This document shows positions 23,035-24,721 of a stretch of DNA of 24,721 nt, in pieces. A program made the translations under genes and the position numbers. Each line of letters opens with the position of its first letter. Position 1 is the stretch's first letter. The stretch comes from a virus: positions 1 through 24,721 of the IMG/VR virus record IMGVR_UViG_3300034068_000061; one strand, given 5' to 3'. The notes beneath the pieces are model-generated. The model ran no database searches. It saw only the letters and a list, made by a program, of their open reading frames with translations, and was not told the origin of the DNA.

Positions 23035-24510
23035 ATGGCAGAAAACATAGAATACGCTGGATACAAAGCAAGTGCACCAATAGATTGGGCTAAGTTAACT
23101 GGAGGATTGGTTGATACCATTCAAGGTATTGGTGCAGATCGTGAGAAACAAAGACAAGATTTAGAGAAGTTAAAAACAGACAATACCAAGATTCTACAGA
23201 ATGTTGAGCTTGGCAAAAGTCAGAACTTAAATCAATTAATTTTGGCTGGATCTAACGATGGTAGGTCTATGATGCAAGAATGGAATAGACAGTTAAAAAG
23301 CGGTCAAATTAAGCCAGTTGAATATCGAAATAGAATAAACAATCTCATGGATAGTTGGTCTACATTTGCTAACACAGCAAAGACATTCGACCAACAAGTA
23401 CAAGAGTCAATGAAACGTCAACAAGCTAATGAAAACGGCAAAATTGAAGGATCTGGATTAGAAGAAGAATTAAATTTAAGAAAAGCTCAATTAGGAGATC
23501 TTAGAAATAAAAAAGTACAAGTCGATCCAGTTACTGGTAATTTTGTAATAGGTCAATTAAATAACGAAGGTATTTTTGATCCATCAAGCATAATAGATGT
23601 AAGAGCTTTAGCTAAACCAGGTAATATGGTCGACAATAGAATTGACTTAACTGCAATTGTAGATAGTGGAACTAAAGGTTGGGAAGAATGGACTATAGAA
23701 AAAGGAGGTACAACTATAACAGATCCATTACAAAACCCAGCTATTCAACGAGCTAGATTAGATTTAGCTAATGGCATATTAAGTAACCCTAGATCTATCA
23801 CCAGTGTTTTAAAGGATAATTCTAGTGGGGATTATGGTTTTTATTATAATGGAGAAGATTTAAGAAGTAAAATTAGTGAAAGAGTTTCTAGGGAGAACGA
23901 ATTAAATAAACAGTTAGGTAAAAAAGAACTTTCTGGTGATGATTTAGATAAGTTTATTAATTCTGAAAAGAATAAATTTGTTTTACTTATACAAGATGAT
24001 CAAGGTGTATATCAGCCAGAGTTAACAAAGGATCAGTATGAATCAGCTAAGAAAACAGTACTTGACGCAATTGATGCTAGATTAGTTAGAAAAGTAGAAC
24101 TAGACGAACCTAATTATGGTGGATCAAGAGGTGGAGGCTCAGATGCAAAAGATCAAGCTAAACAAGCGGATGAAAATGCAACTATGTTAGCTGGATATAA
24201 GGCTACATTGAGAGCCTTTGGTGCTGATCCTGACGCAACAATATCTAGTGGCAATTGGACTAAATCTTCAGAAGGTCCTAATTTTGGTGGTTTAAAAGCT
24301 GGATACAATTACACATCTAAAAACGGTGGGATTGAAGTGACTAAAGGTAGAGATGTAGTTTTCTTCGCAAAAACACCAAAAGATTTAGCTCAATTTGTTT
24401 ATAATTCTGAACCAGCAAAAGCTTCTCTTAAATGGGAAGATGCAAGAAAGTTAGTAAAAGGTAATAGTGTAAAATCAACAACAAATGATCCATTAGGATT
24501 AGGACTTTAA
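23035..24510 (+). CDS. Probable internal virion (cargo) protein
   Basis: A 491-residue hydrophilic protein. Residues 1-140 are helical and Gln/Lys/Glu-rich (GIGADREKQRQDLEKLKTDN, then NQLILAGSNDGRSMMQEW, QVQESMKRQQANENGK). The middle contains beta segments (VDPVTGNFVIGQLNNEG, IDLTAIVDSGTKGWEEWTIE), then a charged helical region 290-390, a Gly/Ser linker (GGSRGGGSDAKDQ) and a C-terminal domain ending NDPLGLGL. No enzyme motif is visible. Position after the small Ala-rich protein and before another long-appearing gene fits crAss-like cargo proteins stored in the capsid or tail. From about 23500 onward the codons are more AT-rich than at the start. Confidence 0.55.
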   Translation: MAENIEYAGYKASAPIDWAKLTGGLVDTIQGIGADREKQRQDLEKLKTDNTKILQNVELGKSQNLNQLILAGSNDGRSMMQEWNRQLKSGQIKPVEYRNRINNLMDSWSTFANTAKTFDQQVQESMKRQQANENGKIEGSGLEEELNLRKAQLGDLRNKKVQVDPVTGNFVIGQLNNEGIFDPSSIIDVRALAKPGNMVDNRIDLTAIVDSGTKGWEEWTIEKGGTTITDPLQNPAIQRARLDLANGILSNPRSITSVLKDNSSGDYGFYYNGEDLRSKISERVSRENELNKQLGKKELSGDDLDKFINSEKNKFVLLIQDDQGVYQPELTKDQYESAKKTVLDAIDARLVRKVELDEPNYGGSRGGGSDAKDQAKQADENATMLAGYKATLRAFGADPDATISSGNWTKSSEGPNFGGLKAGYNYTSKNGGIEVTKGRDVVFFAKTPKDLAQFVYNSEPAKASLKWEDARKLVKGNSVKSTTNDPLGLGL

Positions 24511-24523
24511 TAAATAAATAGAT

Positions 24524-24721
24524 ATGCCATTAGATTATATAGAGTTTTCGAAAAAAATTAAAACAAAATATCCTGAATATAGTGATGTTGATGATTTGAC
24601 ATTAGCTAAAAAAATGATTGAGAAATATCCTGAATATAAAAACGAAGTTACTTTTGGAGATCAACCAGTAAAAAAAAAAGAGGTTTCACAATCAATGTTC
24701 GATCAAGGAGGTTTTTCATCG
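24524..24721 (+). CDS. N-terminal part of a large internal virion protein (partial)
   Basis: An open frame from the ATG at 24524 to the window end (66 codons). It begins MPLDYIEFSKKIKTKYPEYS, then DDLTLAKKMIEKYPEYKNEV and TFGD. The doubled KYPEY motif, with D-D-L-x-L-A-K between, is the recurring N-terminal motif of long phage virion proteins, often large ejection proteins or virion-associated enzymes. The true length and function lie outside the window. Confidence 0.7.
   Translation, partial: MPLDYIEFSKKIKTKYPEYSDVDDLTLAKKMIEKYPEYKNEVTFGDQPVKKKEVSQSMFDQGGFSS

Noticed and set aside
1-24721. Stop-codon reassignment, known in some crAss-like phages
   Set aside because: TAA, TAG and TGA all end genes here at sensible positions with overlapping starts, and no gene is broken by in-frame stops.
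1-24721. CRISPR array, transposon, integrase or attachment site
   Set aside because: No regularly spaced repeats, transposase or recombinase motifs were seen.

Overview
This window is a late (structural and lysis) gene block of a tailed double-stranded DNA phage. Every confident protein gene reads left to right, genes overlap by 1-4 bases or abut, and the DNA is AT-rich. It most likely comes from a crAss-like podovirus (Crassvirales) infecting a Bacteroidota host, probably Flavobacteriia-like. The reasons are the major capsid protein N-terminus, the portal with a very long helical C-terminus, the terminase with a KNRRSGFS ATP-binding loop and IEDEAGK Walker B, the large muzzle/stabilization protein ending in a BACON-like domain, A-rich leaders without clear Shine-Dalgarno sequences, and Bacteroidota-type TAnnTTTG promoter elements. 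All family assignments are from memory of the families; no search was run.

Layout. Bases 1-3209 hold virion adhesin genes: a small fibre-like protein, then two tandem copies of a two-gene module (a LamG/arabinofuranosidase-B-like adhesin plus a 67-69 residue partner). The first adhesin carries an extra inserted domain of about 180 residues. Bases 3206-4765 are a lysis cassette: a lipoprotein with a C-terminal membrane segment (candidate unimolecular spanin), a holin and an N-acetylmuramoyl-L-alanine amidase. A 42-residue basic peptide, another fibre-like protein and several small proteins (4765-6585) lead to the packaging genes: a candidate small terminase, the large terminase (6607-8826) and the portal (8827-11256).

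The 374-base gap 11257-11630 is the most unusual part. It contains four 9-bp palindromes of the form TTACNGTAA around a TATATTTG promoter element, a pair of 16-nt near-identical repeats 41 bp apart, two GC-rich structured elements whose pairing favours a minus-strand RNA, and a back-to-back pair of TATATTTG elements. It is proposed to encode a small minus-strand RNA opposite to the surrounding genes.

Bases 11631-24721 carry scaffold, major capsid protein (followed by a strong terminator), a capsid-adjacent protein, a 94-residue candidate decoration protein with its own promoter and terminator, two ring/adaptor proteins, the 1319-residue muzzle protein, a 337-residue protein resembling a detached muzzle C-terminus, a GNAT-like protein and three likely internal (cargo) virion proteins, the last cut by the window end.
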